DNA of 64,000 bases from Hydractinia symbiolongicarpus (GCF_029227915.1 NC_079881.1:17583501-17647500); one strand, 5' to 3'; shown: positions 10,540 through 25,697, counted from the stretch's first letter. Numbers and translations: made by a program. Notes: generated from the sequence alone by a model not told the origin.

Positions 10540-13500
10540 CTAGACTTAGCTAAATGATTTATCTTTGTTGACTATGGCGAACTACGTCCTTGCATTTTAT
10601 TTGATATAAGAGAATCACCATAGATATAATATATCTAATGTTTTCACTATAAATTCATATTTAGCTTCCTTGCGGCAACCGTGACCTTACGAGACATTTA
10701 GTTCGAATAATACCACTTTATAAAGCTCTACGTTGAGCGCTAAATTATCAGGCTTGTCGAGCTCAATTGTTGACTCATTTTTCTATTTCTTTCTAATTTT
10801 AGTCAAAAAAATAAAAATAAAATATTTAACGCACTTAGAACACTAAACTACATGACGACACGGTGTTGCTTTAAACTTTTAAGAGTTCTTAGGGCGTGTA
10901 CTTACTTCACAGCATCAATAAATTAGCAAGGACAGATGACAAGACAATATTTTATTAATTCAACCAACTTAATTTTATTTATTTTAGCTTAATTTTTAAT
11001 TGTCTTAACTTGTAGAAGGTGTAAGGGAGGGGGTGCAAGGCAGCATTGCTTCAGCGCGACTTATTACAAATTATCTGACAAAAGTTGTTTATGACAGTAA
11101 TATTTTTGGAAGAATTATTTTAATCAAATCATCTAGGCTAAATTTTTAGAAAAAAATATTGAGACTCGATCATTAGACATCTTAATTTTCTTTGCCTTTT
11201 TATAGTAGTAATACCCATATTCAATCTTCGCGCAAGAAAAAAGTCGTGTCACGGATACACGAAATAACAAACGCGATATATTTTTATCCACTCTGTATCA
11301 GCAGGTGAAATTGTAAGGACGGACGAACCCGTGTATATTTCCAACGGGCAACCAGCTCCATATTTTGTTTTTTCACATGGTTACGCCGTCGCAGCTTTTT
11401 TTTAACCAATCAGAACAATTTCATTACTTCATTGTAATAGGCAGATAAAAATCTATGAAAGACAACTGCAGGAAATATCTGCAAAGGACAAAAATATGAG
11501 AACTGGTGAAACGTCCACAGGCTTAAGAACCAGTATATAAAAATATTGTAGTGTAACCAACAATCTTGTATAATTTGAAGTATGTTATACGATCGTTCTT
11601 TTATTGAGTTCTTGTCAGTTATTTAACCATGTTTTTCAATTTGTTGTATTTTGAGCTGTCTTTATATCAGTTTAAATCTAATTTTTAAATCTTTAAAAAA
11701 AAATTAATTTAAGATTTATTTAAGGTTCAATATGTAGTTCTTAATGCTCAACTAAAATTGATTATTGTTTGTCTGTCACGCAAAATGGTAGCTTAGCTGC
11801 GCAGTTAGCGAGACGCACGCAATGCGGTATAAAAAGGACGGGTTAACGACTAGTAATAATAATAAGTTGCAAAATGGCGCATAAGCAGCATAGGGACGTA
11901 CTATGTCCAATCGTTCATTAAACGATTTGTTTTCTATATACCAGAAACACAAGGAGACTGTTTTATTTGTGTTACTGATTTCTTTTTTAGCATTTTTTTC
12001 TTCTTTTTTTTCTCTGTCCTCTTCTTTTTCGTAGAGCAGATACTTTAAAACCATTACTTTTATGCACTTAAATAATGATATATCTCTTAGAAGTCTGCAT
12101 CGAGCATCGCGGAAGGTTTTCACCTTGTGCGGTAAGACGGAGCTTCGGTGCTACCCCCAGCTCTCTTGTAATAGCTTAATCGCATCCATTTTTTTTGAAG
12201 TTTCAAGAAGATACATCCATTTAGTTTGCAGAAGCTTCCTTGTCGTAAATTTGTCAAATTAAAAAAAGAAGCATCCGGGCAAAGATAATATTGTATTATA
12301 TATGTAGGAAATCTTTATTGGAATTTAGATATAAAAAAACCTACTTTTTTTTCTTGTTCTTTTTCTTATATTTTGTCTTATCTTTTATCTGTGAAATCTT
12401 TTTTAAATCTCCACAAAATTTATCACGCGATATTTCGATTGTTTAAAAATTTAGCAATTTTTTTTAGACTTATTAAAATCTGGTTTATTTACTAACGTGC
12501 TTTGTTTTTTCAGTACCACTAGAATTTTTTATCCACTTTTTTATCCTGAATTAGTAAACCGGTATTGCTACCCCACGCCCAACACCGCCCTTATCACCGC
12601 CCCTAAGTCAGCCAGGAATATCTCAATATCCATAAAAACTTGGTATCGTGATCTTTAATTTTTCTTCAATAATTTTTAGTCACAAAAACCTGTAATAATT
12701 TGTGTACTTATACTGAAGTAAAATATCCAGCTTTTAGATGTCCCCAAACCCACAACAGAGACAATACGAAACACACACGCATTCATGTGTAAACACCAAC
12801 TTATAAGCAATGTGAGACGACCATAGTTAGACAACAGGTCTGGGGAACCAGGTAGCACATATCAATGTGAATTACTTCTGCATTTTTTTTGCAAATTTAT
12901 AAAGTCTTGTTTACACCTATGCAAACTCGTCCCCAGGGGTGTTTGTATTTTTGTTTAGCCGTCAAGTAAGCGCTTAAGCAACAAACTCCGGGGACGATGA
13001 TTCACACTGGTGGTGCTAATGGTGTTAAAGACGTTAAGGTATTAGAAAAGGTGTTGCGGTGATAATGTGTTAACAATTTCATTCACACTATGTCAACGAT
13101 AAAACACTGTTAAATCATTAGTTTCGTGTTCCGTTGTGCCATGATTCATAAATATGGAGCATCGAGAAGAAAAAAAGCAGCGGCTTATTTACTTCTTCTG
13201 ATCTGGTGACAGCGACCGCAGTTTTCGACAATTCTTAATTATTTCGCCGTGTAATTCACAATTATGTTTTTATTCTAAAACATTCGATTTGTGACGTAAT
13301 ACGTTCGACCTTAACCCCGTCTCCAGGGTTTTGTGACCCCTGAGCTGTTATTACGGAGTTGCCCTGGAAATGAGACTGGTTTGATTTGTGACGTAACACG
13401 TTTGATTGGTAACGTAGAACAATTCATTTTGTAAAAACGTTTAAAACTTTCTAGATACATTTTCTAGAAACATCGGTGCTAAACATCAAAAGGTTTTAAT

Positions 13501-16500
13501 ATCACCGGCACTAAAGAGAACGTTATTGATCTTATTGAGGACTGAACGCGTTAACGCCGACTATTCACACTACATATTCATTAACGCGTTTAGCGCCTTT
13601 ATTAAGCTGTTATTCCATTAAGCCCCTTAACACCATAAGTGTGAGCAAGTGTGAACAAGGCTTAACGCGAATACCGTGGAATTGTCATATGATTGTCCGG
13701 TTGAGGAATTATTGCATTTGCTCTATCCTTGTACCCCAAATATTTGTTTTAAATTTACTAATTGTTTCTTTGAGAAACTGACATTCACAACAAGTACAAA
13801 GGTACTGAAAAAGTATCAAGCAGCCTCGTTACTGACCATTTGTAATACACATATACATGCTGAGGCTCAATTTTTTATATCTACTAAATGTTTTCGCCTC
13901 CACTAGAAACGTTCCTACGCTCCTAACTCGAGTCAGGAGTAAGAGCCATCATGAAAATAAACTCTTTTCTTGCTTCTACACATCCAGATTTATAAAAGCG
14001 TCAGATGACCATTTGAGTTATTATTCTTCTAGTAATTCTTTTAGTACGTATGGCAGGTATCAGACCTATAAGCAGTACATAGAATCCAAACTCTGTCTCT
14101 TAATGGAACTAGCTGCCTAAAAAATTCAAATAGATGTTGATTCTTTGCATATTGTAGATTTTCAATACCATTTATGCTGATTCTACGATACAAGACAATA
14201 CTACTATCTTTAAAAAATGATCTTTTCTGATTTCGCTAATTTTATATTTCCAGGTGCTCCTTCAACACGATCTCAAGAGTAGTGGAACCGTTACATTGAA
14301 CATTTTTAATATTTTTAGTAATGACGTTAACATTGCTTGTGCAGTACGGAGTATTACTAACAGACGATTTCAGATATTCTACAGTTACTTATAGATTGAT
14401 CAGTTTATGTGGGGCAGGATTTGCAAGATGTGCTTTTAGTGCTCATGTTATTGGTGAAAAAGTCATTCGTGGACAAGTTTTAGTGTTTTCCCTAAACTAG
14501 TAAACAAACCAGGTTACTTAATAACGTTTTTTTTTTTTGCCTGTCGATATCAAAAGAGGTTTTAAAATGCTTTACTTGCAAAAGTTGTAAACAAAAGAAA
14601 CCGTAACTGCTGTAGAATCTTTTATCTTTTGTCTAAGAATTTTATTTTACTAAAAACGACAATATTGTTTGGACTATCCTTGTGCTATATTTCCAGTTTA
14701 GTTGCTGGTAATGGTTTCTAAATCAAACTGAGGATGCATGATGTTTCAAGAATTTTTCATACAATTCTATGCAAAGTAAACACAGATCCAAATCACAATC
14801 AATTCAAAATAGATTTCTTTATCATGTTAGCAAATCACATTTTTTATACTATTGGTTCTCGCTTGTTCACTGCTAATTTCAGCTAGTTTCAGGTGGTCCT
14901 AAATTTTCTCCTGTTAGGTTAGAATGGTGAACAGTCGCTGCATGTAATCTTGCAAATAAATAAATGTTTTTGCGAGCTAGAAAGTTATGAATGGAGAAGG
15001 TACAACCCGAGGCATAATTTAGTGGAAACGCGGGTCCAAACTTAAATATCAACATTTTATAGACTTTACTAGCTCATTTTTAACGCTATTCACTTGTTAC
15101 CATATCTACTAAAGTAGAAATTCTGCGTTTAAGCGATAATAAAAACAAGGGGAAGGTCCCAATAATTTTGCCTTCTTTTTATCTGTATTAGCGATTACAA
15201 CTAAGAATAAGATTTTATACTACATGATAGACTGAGACTCCTCCTGAAACAAGTTTGCTTCCTATATGACTGCAAAAACAGGGCCGTTTTAACAAATAAA
15301 ATTTCCGGGTTTATAGATATGCAGATAACCATAACAATTCAGCCGGCAATGTTACTTTTTTATACCTTTTCTCTATCAATGCTACTTTTTCAGTCTGTAA
15401 GCTGTGGCTAAGTGCACCTCAAGCTCTTTTTTCTAATATTTGTTCTTCTTAAACATGGAGCTAGTCCAAAGGTTTATCTGACTAAAACCAACTTAAAGTC
15501 ATACGTTTAAACTATTCACTCAGGTTTAATTGACGATTCTTACTAGCGTATAATAAAGTTAAACATCAAACATTGGGCATTTTGTAAAACTTCTAACACA
15601 TTTGGGCAGGAAGTCAAAAGAACATTAAATCGATAGCCTTTGTGTTTCTTCATATTGAAGCAACTAATTTTTTTCACATATGATTCTTTGGACCTTGGGC
15701 GGCAACACATTTTGTTAACGAAGACTATATCTAATATTTTGATATCAATAACATTTACCAAAGTTTACGTCGGAGTTGTGCGCACGATGATCTCATTGAT
15801 AGCTATATCAGTTGTAAATTATCTTCACAGATAAATCTTTAAGGTTTTGCGCGAAATTATTTAACAGAAGAAGAAATATTCCGTTTAAAGTCTTTTTTAT
15901 GAGTCATTCTAGTTTCTTGTATTGAATAACTAGTTTTATTGGCCACATAAATCTCTTTTTCGCAATTGTAAGCAAGAACGTTAACACGTTTTCTTTTTTT
16001 GTTTGGATCTTTAGTGACCAGGACAATGCGCCAAACCTTGCTCTGAGTTGTTGAGTTTCTTACATCAGCAAAGGTTGGTTTCAGCGCAATTGGGTTGGTT
16101 GCTGTCCAGGAAATATTATATCAACACAAACATCCTTTTCTTTGAAATACAACCTCGTCCACAGGAACTCTTGTATAATTTTGACATCACAATGTCAGAA
16201 ATAATACAAGATGCGCTTTGAACCAGGTTGCTTGGACTCATGTAATTTTCACGAAATCGTCCCATATAATATGCACAATGATTTTAATCAAATAAAATTC
16301 TTTTTTTTCCTCTGGAAGTTTGACCATGACATTCTTGGATCGCAAATTTAAATAATTTACGTATTTTACAGAATAATATTTACACGGTAACTGGATGGTA
16401 AAGACAAACATGTGCGAGTTTGTTTATAAAGTTAGTAGCTAAATCAACCCGGCTGGCTATCAATTCTTAGAGATCTTATTTTCATACAAACAACATCAAT

Positions 16501-16980
16501 AAACAGCAGGTGTTTACTGATGTTTTTCAACAGACCAATTTTTGGGTCCAGAAATAATGGCTTTCACAATTTAAAATGGGAACACTTCTCATATGACCCC
16601 AGCTGTCAGGATGATTTTTTCCAATTTTCGACAACCTTTTTCTGTTGTCTCAGGGATAAACCAGTTATGAAAAACTGAATTAGAGTAATTGTGAAAAATT
16701 ATATTTTAACCATCTATAAGAATGACGTAAATATGCAGTTTAATAGAATAAAAGCAGTTCCTTAATCAATCTACGAGACATAATGCCCCCGTTTTCCACA
16801 GTGCTATTTAGTTTTCCCTGTCAGCACATAAACAAATGAGGAAGTTTTGTTTTCACATCAAGTAATTTAAGCTCTTAATATCTCAGACAATTTGATACAA
16901 TAATTTAAGCCTTCAAAAATAAGTTGGTCTACACAAAGCCAGCAAAATCAAGTCGGACCACAGAGCAAGGAAAATACTGT
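10540..16980. other. Gene-poor AT-rich stretch
   Basis: I see no protein-coding exon with family resemblance and no RNA gene. Open frames of 60-115 codons (for example 11776-12123 minus, 13857-14120 plus, 15543-15761 minus) have random-like composition and no splice or promoter support. Isolated CCAATCA-type motifs recur, but no complete element could be delimited. Confidence 0.35.
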
Positions 16981-17045
16981 AGTGTTAGCGCATTCGGCTT
17001 TTACTCATTCAGGTTCAAGTCCCCACTCCGATGCACTTTAAATGC
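16960..17045 (+). repeat. tRNA-derived SINE-like head
   Basis: An A-box-like TAGTGTTAGCGCATTCGG and a perfect B box GGTTCAAGTCC (17012-17022) are spaced as in a tRNA. The acceptor ends do not pair. A SINE head is more likely than a tRNA gene. Confidence 0.4.
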
Positions 17046-17332
17046 AGTGTTGTCAGCCCATTTGGTGCCATCTACTGCCCGCTAATTGCTAAGCTTGTGT
17101 GGCAGGTAAGAACGGTAAAGCTATACGTATCTCTAGCGGTAATGTAACATAGTTAAAGTCGGAGAAAGAAAAGCCAGCCGTTCGAGTGTAATCTCCAAGG
17201 ACTTTAAAACTTCCTGTTACTTACAAACGAGACTATAGGATGACTCACAAATCAAATAGTGTACGCAAAACGCTAGTTCAAAAGAAACTTCGTTGTTTAA
17301 GTATTTCATACTTTGTTCGGTTTTGTCTTGGT

Positions 17333-17375
17333 TTTTTTTTTTTTTTTTTTTTGGGGGGGGGGGGGGGGGTGGGCG
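17333..17375. repeat. Adjacent homopolymers: about T18 then about G18
   Basis: A run of about 18 T is followed at once by about 18 G, then TGGGCGGG. The G-rich strand could form a quadruplex. Translated frames across it (poly-Phe/poly-Gly, or poly-Pro/poly-Lys on the other strand) are artefacts. Confidence 0.9.
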
Positions 17376-17889
17376 GGCAAAAAGAAAGTATTTTTTTGTC
17401 TCCACGATTCACATGAACGTAGATACTGGAGCTCGTCGTCACAATAGGAAAAGGAAAATGGCAGAGACAAAATCTAAGTATTAAATTGATGTTGAGCTTA
17501 GAAATGTCTCTTTGTGAGTCATCCTTTATAGCAATTATTGCATATTTTATTAACTGGCGGTGGGCTCTTCCTATCTCTAGATTATAGTCTTAATTAAATA
17601 ATCCATTAATTTTCTGTTCTATTTATATATATCCCCTTTTAGATAAAAAAGGCCACGCCCTAAGGAGCGCTACTTCTATTTTCTAGGTTGTTATTGTAAC
17701 AAACGCGATAGGTTTTTTAAATTCGCCAGCAGGCTTTTCTCAGTATTAACAAAGGAAAACATCTGCTTAGAAGACGATCGAACGTTTTATATATGAGGAT
17801 ACTGCTCTAATTTTGTTATAAGCGACTATTTTCAGTTTCATCATAAAATATGAATTAAAAAAAAATTATTCTTGCATACCTTTACAATT

Positions 17890-18052
17890 TTCTTCTTCTT
17901 CTTCTTCTTCTTCTTCTTCTTCTTCTTCTTCTTCTTCTTCTTCTTCTTCTTCTTCTTCTTCTTCTTCTTCTTCTTCTTCTTCTTCTTCTTCTTCTTCTTC
18001 TTCTTCTTCTTCTTCTTCTTCTTCTTCTTCTTCTTCTTCTTCTTCTTCTTCT
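17890..18052. repeat. (TTC)n microsatellite
   Basis: A nearly pure TTC run of about 160 bp, giving poly-Phe frames on plus and poly-Lys frames on minus. GAA/TTC tracts of this length can adopt triplex structure. Confidence 0.97.
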
Positions 18053-18447
18053 TTTTCGTTGTCGTGTTATTCTTCTTCAGATTTTGAGAGATCGTTTGCA
18101 AATTGAAATAAAGTGTTAATTGGTAAACAAACAGAATTATTGATTTTTAACAGATGTTTAACAAAACATCACCAACAGCGATTGAGAGCAGCTGAAAACA
18201 AAAAAAAACCAAACGAACAAGAACATATGAAATGTTTATAAAGATTTAAACGAAAAGCACGTGCAAAAGCCTAAATTTTGCGCAGCACTTTAACGCATGC
18301 GCCAGGTTCCGACATGAAGTAGACTTTCACCTTTAAGTAATCTTTTTTTCTTCATGTGGATATTATTGCGGAAGTTAAAGCTGCTGTGCTTTTTTAATGA
18401 TATTATTCCTGTGTTCTATCACTGTCATTTTGAACATTTAAAAAAAA

Positions 18448-18657
18448 GCCAGCGTGGTCACATCTTACCTTCTTAAATAATTTTAGAGTTAAAAACATTT
18501 GTTTGGGAGAATGAGTGAGGCCATTCGCGCACGACACAAAAGACTTCCCGACAATGAACACGTGAGCAAATAACAATAGAATCAACCAATCAAAAAGCGC
18601 GGTCAGAATTCTTGTCGCAGAAAAATCTTTTTTGAGACTCAGCGTAATTTTTCCCAC
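18448..18657. repeat. Dispersed repeat family 2, copy a
   Basis: This matches 53795-53994 over about 200 bp with indels. Shared blocks include GCGTGGTCACATC, CACGTGAGCA, AACAATAGAAT, AACCAATCAAAAAGCGCGG and CAGCGTAATTTT. It is probably a non-autonomous DNA element; no terminal repeats could be assigned. Confidence 0.65.
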
Positions 18658-19849
18658 CTTAACTATTCCGATTTCATGATAGTAAAAAAAATTATGCTGG
18701 GTCTTCTGGCTAGCAATATAGGGCACAAATTAGAAACTCATACTGCGCAATTCATAACTTTGCCGCAATTTAGGACTGTGCTGAGCTGTGCTCCATTGAT
18801 GGGAGCGAAGGGACTGGCAGGGACTCGGCCATAAAAATAGTAATATAGAAAAAAAACATTTTTTAAAAGCAATCAACTCTTATTGAATTGAAAATGTTTT
18901 TCAAATTGAGGAAAATTTTTTTACTTTAGAGCATCATTGATTTCCATCGCCGCTACGCGGGGCGGAATCTTCAAAATTGCCTGATGGAAGATAGATATAT
19001 ATCTAGACAAAGCACAGAGCCTAGACGCTGCTAAGTTTGTGTCCAGGCTAAAACCTCGAAAAACTTCCATATTTTTGAAAGCCAATGAAGATGCTTTATT
19101 TTAATCTATGTCAATTTAATGACCAATCTGAACAGAGATTGTGTACTCTTTGTGTGGCCAGAACATTTTTTGTATGGCCATGACTAAAAGTGCTTACCTT
19201 TTGTTGGTCGCCCCTTAGCCACTTGCTGTCCTCTGGTTTGGTCTTAGTAGTTCTATTGATGTAGCTGGGAAGCTATACACATTTTTTAATATGTGCATTT
19301 TATCAGGTAAAAATTTTTTATATGTAAGTGAGAATGATGTGCTGGCTGGCTAGCTATCTCAATTTTTGGTGCTGACATACCCCTTTTAATAGCTGTGAAA
19401 TTACTTATATACTCACTATCGTATAATAACATCGTATAGAGCCATGTAGTTAGCTAGCTACACAAAATAGGGCTTTGATTAGAGCTCCTATTTCCTTAAA
19501 GAGCCAGCAACAAAAAGCATTTGTCCTCCTTTGCGTAAATTTTTCATTACTGGACACCCTACTCACCCGACTCCTGTTCTTATGGAGAGAAAAGGGCGCT
19601 GAAAAAAAATTAGATTTTTTGCAGAAAAGTTGTTGAAACATGACAAAAGTTTATTATTGCCGAACTGAACAGTCAGGGTGAGCTGACGATTAACCTGTAA
19701 CAATATATATATTTAGCTGATGCAGGATAATTAGACGCTACGCCTAGTAAAATTAGCCGTTAAAAGCTTCCTTGTGTTCTTAACAGCTAACTGCGCCTTT
19801 TCCATGTCTTTTCTTGAAATCAGAATTGTGTCGTTCTTTAATAATGCTT

Positions 19850-20078
19850 ATTTTGAGCTACACAGACTCAATTAGGGTCCGCGCTCTACCAGACAACCCC
19901 CTGCAACACCCAACAACCCACACAGCGTGCGATCTCCCCTATTTTCCTCACATGGTGGGTTAACCTAGAGGTATGGTACCATTCGCTCGCCCATATTGAA
20001 TCTCTGCCAAGGGGAATCGAACCCCATTCTCTCGCACAAAGTGCCAGAGTTATAACCACTAAGCTACGGTGCAAACGA
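19850..20078 (-). mobile_element. tRNA-derived SINE
   Basis: On the minus strand, starting near 20075, a perfect A box TAGCTTAGTGG (plus 20055-20065) and a perfect B box GGTTCGATTCC inside a fully paired T-stem (plus 20011-20025) form a tRNA-like head. The acceptor stem does not close, so it is not a working tRNA. A non-tRNA body of about 150 bp follows to roughly 19850. The 3' end and target-site duplication were not identified. Confidence 0.7.
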
Positions 20079-20099
20079 AAACAGCTAACTATTCTGTTA

Positions 20100-23000
20100 C
20101 TGGCTAATAATCAGTTCTCCTTGAGGGCCTAATTTTCTTGAAAATCTTTCTTGAACTCACCGTAAGTATCACAAAATATTTTTCTAAGATTTCTTAGAAA
20201 AGTCTTTACCCTTTTTTGTTTCAACTTGTTAAAGTCAAGTCATCAATTTAAAATTTCAGAAAAATGCAACTAATCAGGCTCTGCGAAAAGAAATTCAAGT
20301 TTGAGAATTCGAATCAAAAACGGATAACAAACAATTAAATTTGTTGAATTCAATAAATCGATTTCGATAAAATAAATCCTGTATTGTCCACAGATTTCAA
20401 AATCATGTATCGCCTGCTTAATATGTTACTTGTTTAACAGAGATATCAAAACCAGCTTGAATAAATTTATATACATATATTTATATATATATAATATACC
20501 TTGTGCATCACATGACATTGATTGGTATCTTTTGAGCAAATTCCCTTTTCAAATCAAAGGGGCAAAGAGAGGTTAAACAGACAATAATTAAACAACCTGG
20601 TGATAATTCAGTTTTTTGGCAAAATTGTATTCTTGTTTCTCATTTTTAAAACCTACTTTCTTTTTCAGATCAACTGTTATCAAACCATACACGATCAGCA
20701 TTTTCAAAATATCTTCAGCTAAATAAGTTTTGAAGTCTTAAAAACTGAAACATTCAAATGCTAATGTATTTGTTGCTAAATTAATTAACAATGAACTACT
20801 TCATTCATCATGTTGAGCTTGTTTAGATGTTATTATGTTCGAATCGTCAAGTTTATACATAACAAGATTTGTATTCTTAATTTTCAGAATTTCCTGATCA
20901 GTTTTAAAAATATCCAGTTAAAGTTTTAACTATTATTTTAGAATACTTCATATAGCTATGTAAAATTTTTATTTTTTATTTATTGACTTGTATTTTAATA
21001 TTGCAGGTTAGTTACAAAATATATTTAAGAATAGGGATACTCAGTGATTTGTTTACCCCATAATTCTCCGTTTTCAAGGTCCACTTAAATTTTCAATATC
21101 TTTCAGGCTATTGACGGAAAACTTCAAGCTGCAGGGCTTCTTGTTTGTAGTAATTTGATGGCTCGTAACAACCTCGTTTCCAGTACCTGTTGTCTCTTTT
21201 TTATAAGGGTTAGCGAAACGATGTCTGAAGAGTTAAGAGATTTATGGATGTAGATTGAATTGAACACTTTTTCTAAAATTAATGCTTCTTTAAAGGAGGA
21301 ACTTACATCATACGTCATAAATTTCGCATTTCCTCATGTAGTTTCTACAGACTCCAGAAAGGTCTAAAAATCAAACAACGTGTTTGAAATATTTTTCCTC
21401 AACAAGCTTAACTCAACTTTCTCCACTTTATCTGACCATTTATATACATAGATATATATTTTTGACTTACAAATAAATGCCAGAATTGTTATCAATCAAC
21501 AACAGAAAGAAAATTGGCTCTGGGCATCTAAATTCTACACGTAGGAATTCCACAACCCTTATTGTACGACTTCAACAACTTCTGGAACACACTTGTTCAA
21601 TATCTTCTATGGGTACAAAGTACCACCAGTAAACACGCCCTTCTTGGCCTTCTTTTATTCCTACGTACATTCAATTATATCTACCTTCTTTGATAAAATT
21701 TTATTTAGGTTTAATTTCAATCGGATGTTATAAATATGATTTCTTGTGTGGCTATGGAGTTTGGCTACACAATGTGTAGCTATGGACTACACGGAGAGTT
21801 AGCATGTGTGTAGAGCAGATTGCGTGTGATGTTGTCTGCTGGTGGTTTTGTCAAAATGATTTAGTAAAACTTTTTAAGTGTTGTTTCTATGCTTATATTA
21901 GTATGTTTATTCTTTCCATCTTGTTTGATGTGTTGGGTATATGAGATCTTAATTTAGTCTTGTCCCTTTGGAGATAATAAGCGGATACAGAAGACAAGTG
22001 ATTTGCGTAATAACTATTCTCATATCTATTGTGAAGATAAAATCTCAGCTGAAAAATAGCTGTAAGAAAACATTATGTTTTGATTATTGGTTTTTTAGCC
22101 AGACATTATGTATATACTCAAGACAAACTGTACTGGTTGCTCTTCTTGAGAACACTGTAACCAATATCTCCGATTTTTGTGTACCCCGACTGAAAGAATA
22201 GAAATAAATAAAAATAAAATTGTATGAATATAAATTTCAGTATGAAGAATTGATAAAATAGTAAACAAATTACAAAAAAGCAAATGTTTTTTTATGGAGT
22301 GAATATTTCGTTACTAGAGTGATATTAACTTAACAAGCAATTATTAATTTAGGCGCCGTTTTTTCATTGCGATGTAATTGCAAACAAATGTACAAGCGCA
22401 AGTTTAAGGCTAATTAATATTGTTATTGTTTACGTTTGAAACGTTTTATTTACAGCGTTATTAACTGATATCTATTTTCAACCGGTTAATACGGGAAATC
22501 CGCAGCGCTGATTGGCTATAAAGCCTTCACTACATAGCAACCAAAATAGTGGCTAGAAATGTAAACACACAACTTCGTCAAAGAAATGCAAACATAGCTA
22601 GCTACATTAGACTCGAATATTAACTTACAGTAAATCTAAAACCTTGCATCATTTTATCAGAAAAACAGCAAGAAATTTTAAATCCACTGCGTTTTTGATA
22701 TCATCCTTCATCACAACAATTAGCAACAACCAAAACAGCGCCAAATATGTGTGATAATTTTTTTTCTAACGAAGGATAAACGTTGGTTGAAAACACGTTT
22801 AAAAAAATTCCATATATGGATACTCGAATGTTTTTTTTTTTTTTTGTACATGTATCTGAATATCGTTGCTCAAATGGTGCAAAATTCCACAAGTACTTTT
22901 TTTCATTCGGACTTTCCAAATTTATATTTAGACTTTTGATTTGTATTCAGAGTCTGAATTTATAAATTCAGACTTGCTCTGAATTATTAATTCAGAATCC

Positions 23001-24063
23001 ATTCAAAATGGTTGATGCGGATAAGGCAGAGCGTAACATTAGAAGAATCGTTAGACAATTAACAGAAATGAAACAATTTATCAAAGAACTCAACGGCTAA
23101 TACATACAGTATCCTCACAAATTGGTCATTCCCTATTAGTTAGCACAACATTGCCCCTGGCTGGGCTAGGAGTACCACCACCATCTTAACATCAACAACA
23201 AAAATAAGTGCTGCTGCTGTTCTTCCAGCACTGGCTCAACCTGGAAGGCAATCAAGGTCACGTTCTGGCCATTTATGCCGGCTACTAAGCCCCTACATTA
23301 CTACTAGATGTAAGAACAGAAAGAATAACTCTGCTTCAGCTGCAATTGGTAGGCCCAAACAAGCTAACTGAATTAAGACATATGAAGTTACCTTGCTTGA
23401 AGAATATGTAACATAAATGAGAATCCCGACCACACAGAGTTGAAAATTTGTGCTAAATTGTTGGAATTGTTTTTAAAAAGGTTCCTCTAATATTCATGCA
23501 CAAAAAAATGAGCGTGGCTTGTTATCAGTAAGCATGAGGTTGATTTAGCAACCGACTATCATTTTATAACAGTGCATGTTACTTAAAACTAGAATGTCTA
23601 GTGTTTGACACATATGAGTCATTTTAGTTAGCTTTCCAACCTGCTATAAACTTTGGGAAAGAAGCTTTCAATGCTTTATGAAAAATAACGTTTTTGAAAC
23701 AATTTTTTAAATATCATGTTTTGATGATTTGCCATAGTTTTTACATTCTATTTCTGGACATTGACTGTGGGAAATGTTTTTTTGTTGGAGAAAGTTTAGT
23801 ATCTTTCAAGGGCTTTCCATGTCTTTCGAGATAGACAAGAAAAAGTTTCATAATTTTACCACCTCTTTTATTCATGACAGGTGTACAAGTGCTCCATTTA
23901 CATGGTGACTACATTCTTGAAATTCCAAATATTTACAAAATTGTCTTGAGAATTCCTGGAATTTTAAAAATAAATTACTATAGTCACCATGTGTTCCCGT
24001 CCGGTAGATCAGGGTATGCAGAAAAAATATAATATCATTTATGCGAGGAAGAAATACGTAATA
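20100..24063. other. Gene-poor AT-rich stretch before the tandem units
   Basis: No gene was recognised. A short frame at 23009 (MVDADKAERN, about 30 codons) is followed by interrupted sequence that could be an old retroelement, but I could not assign it. Microsatellite-like TATATA runs occur near 20470. Confidence 0.3.
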
Positions 24064-25405
24064 AAGTACAAACTTGTGAACGTTATTTTCAAAATTCAAA
24101 ATACCTGAAATAGTAAAAGTAATTAAATAATTAGACGGACAAATTTGCGTATTTCAGGGAAAATATTTTCTCGGCGAAAAATTTATTGCAGTGCTTTATT
24201 ACCTTGATCCTCCATTACCTGGAAGGTGCAGTAAAATTCACAACAAACGTATTTCCAAACATCTCTCTATAGTCTCTCTATACTCTCTCTGTGATATGTG
24301 CCACAAGTAGCAGGCATATGATGCTTCCGAAGCCTGATGATAAGTGACCAACAACCCCAACTTTTTTACCTCTAGTGATTAATCTCAGTATAGATAGACA
24401 AAACAGTTTGTGTTGTATAATTACTATTTCTTAAAAAGTTTTTATTATTCCCGCCAACAACAATCTTTTCAATGAAAAGAATTAATAAATTATCGATAAA
24501 CTTTTCTGCAAGACTCATATCATCACAGTGGACATTTGTATACTGTCTGTCCTTGGAGTCTTTCTCCAAGGTCTGTCTCGATTGAGAATTTCACAATAGT
24601 AAAACGTTGAGACTTCTAGAGGTTTCGGATCCATTGGAATAAGGAAACTGTGTTAATTTATGAAAGTTGTTAGTTTCCATACCCACAGATATGTTGTTCT
24701 ATAACTTATTTTGACGCTTTTTTTAAAAATATATAGCAGGAGAAAAAAGTGAAGAAATTTTAGTAAGTTAGAAAATTTCATCAGGTTTCCTCTTCTATAG
24801 CAGAAGAGGAAAACTGATGGAATTTCCGCTAACTTTGTATGGATGTGGAAAAGTGACGAAATATTTACTAAGTGATGGGAAATTACTCCTGTATGTTTTT
24901 TCTCTTTTTAATTCATTCCCGGACAAACAACATTGTCCGATCTATCTGCTGACAACTTCTTAGATCTACCAAGTTTTTTTTTGGTAGCTTTTCTTTTTCT
25001 GGTATATGTTTTCATCTATTAATCTATGGTAATAACTGAATGAAAAAAATAAAAAAACACATGGAAACTAGAAACGTCTGGCCAGCAAAATTTTCCCAAG
25101 TTAAAATTTTATTTACGCTGGTTAGTATGAATGCTTTAACATCTGCGAAAAATATTTAACTAGTCAAAAGAAATTTCCAGTGACTACCTCTTTAAACAAA
25201 CAATACAAAGCGGGTAGGAAAAGAACAATCTAAATGTTCTAAACAAGTGATTGTGGGGAATCCTGAGAAATTTAACCACTTAAACCATTTAAAACATTAA
25301 ATAGAATTGAAATAGAATAATGCGAGAAGTCTTTAGAAGAGAGTCAAGACCCTATTAGATAATCCAGTACCATTTTGTAACTGGTTAGGCCATCCTGTGT
25401 AAATA

Positions 25406-25697
<292 letters not shown>

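Noticed and set aside
17841-18101. Poly-Lys and poly-Phe frames
   Set aside because: Translation of (TTC)n.
19985-20078. Functional tRNA gene (also 5612, 10443, 16960, 49150)
   Set aside because: Good A and/or B boxes, but the acceptor stems do not pair; SINE heads or tRNA relics.
21590-21690. Minus-strand peptide with GRVYWWYFVPIEDIE
   Set aside because: About 32 codons only; looks protein-like but has no family or splice support.
23009-23320. Short frame MVDADKAERN and following gag-like sequence
   Set aside because: Only about 30 codons, then interrupted in every frame; no family could be named.
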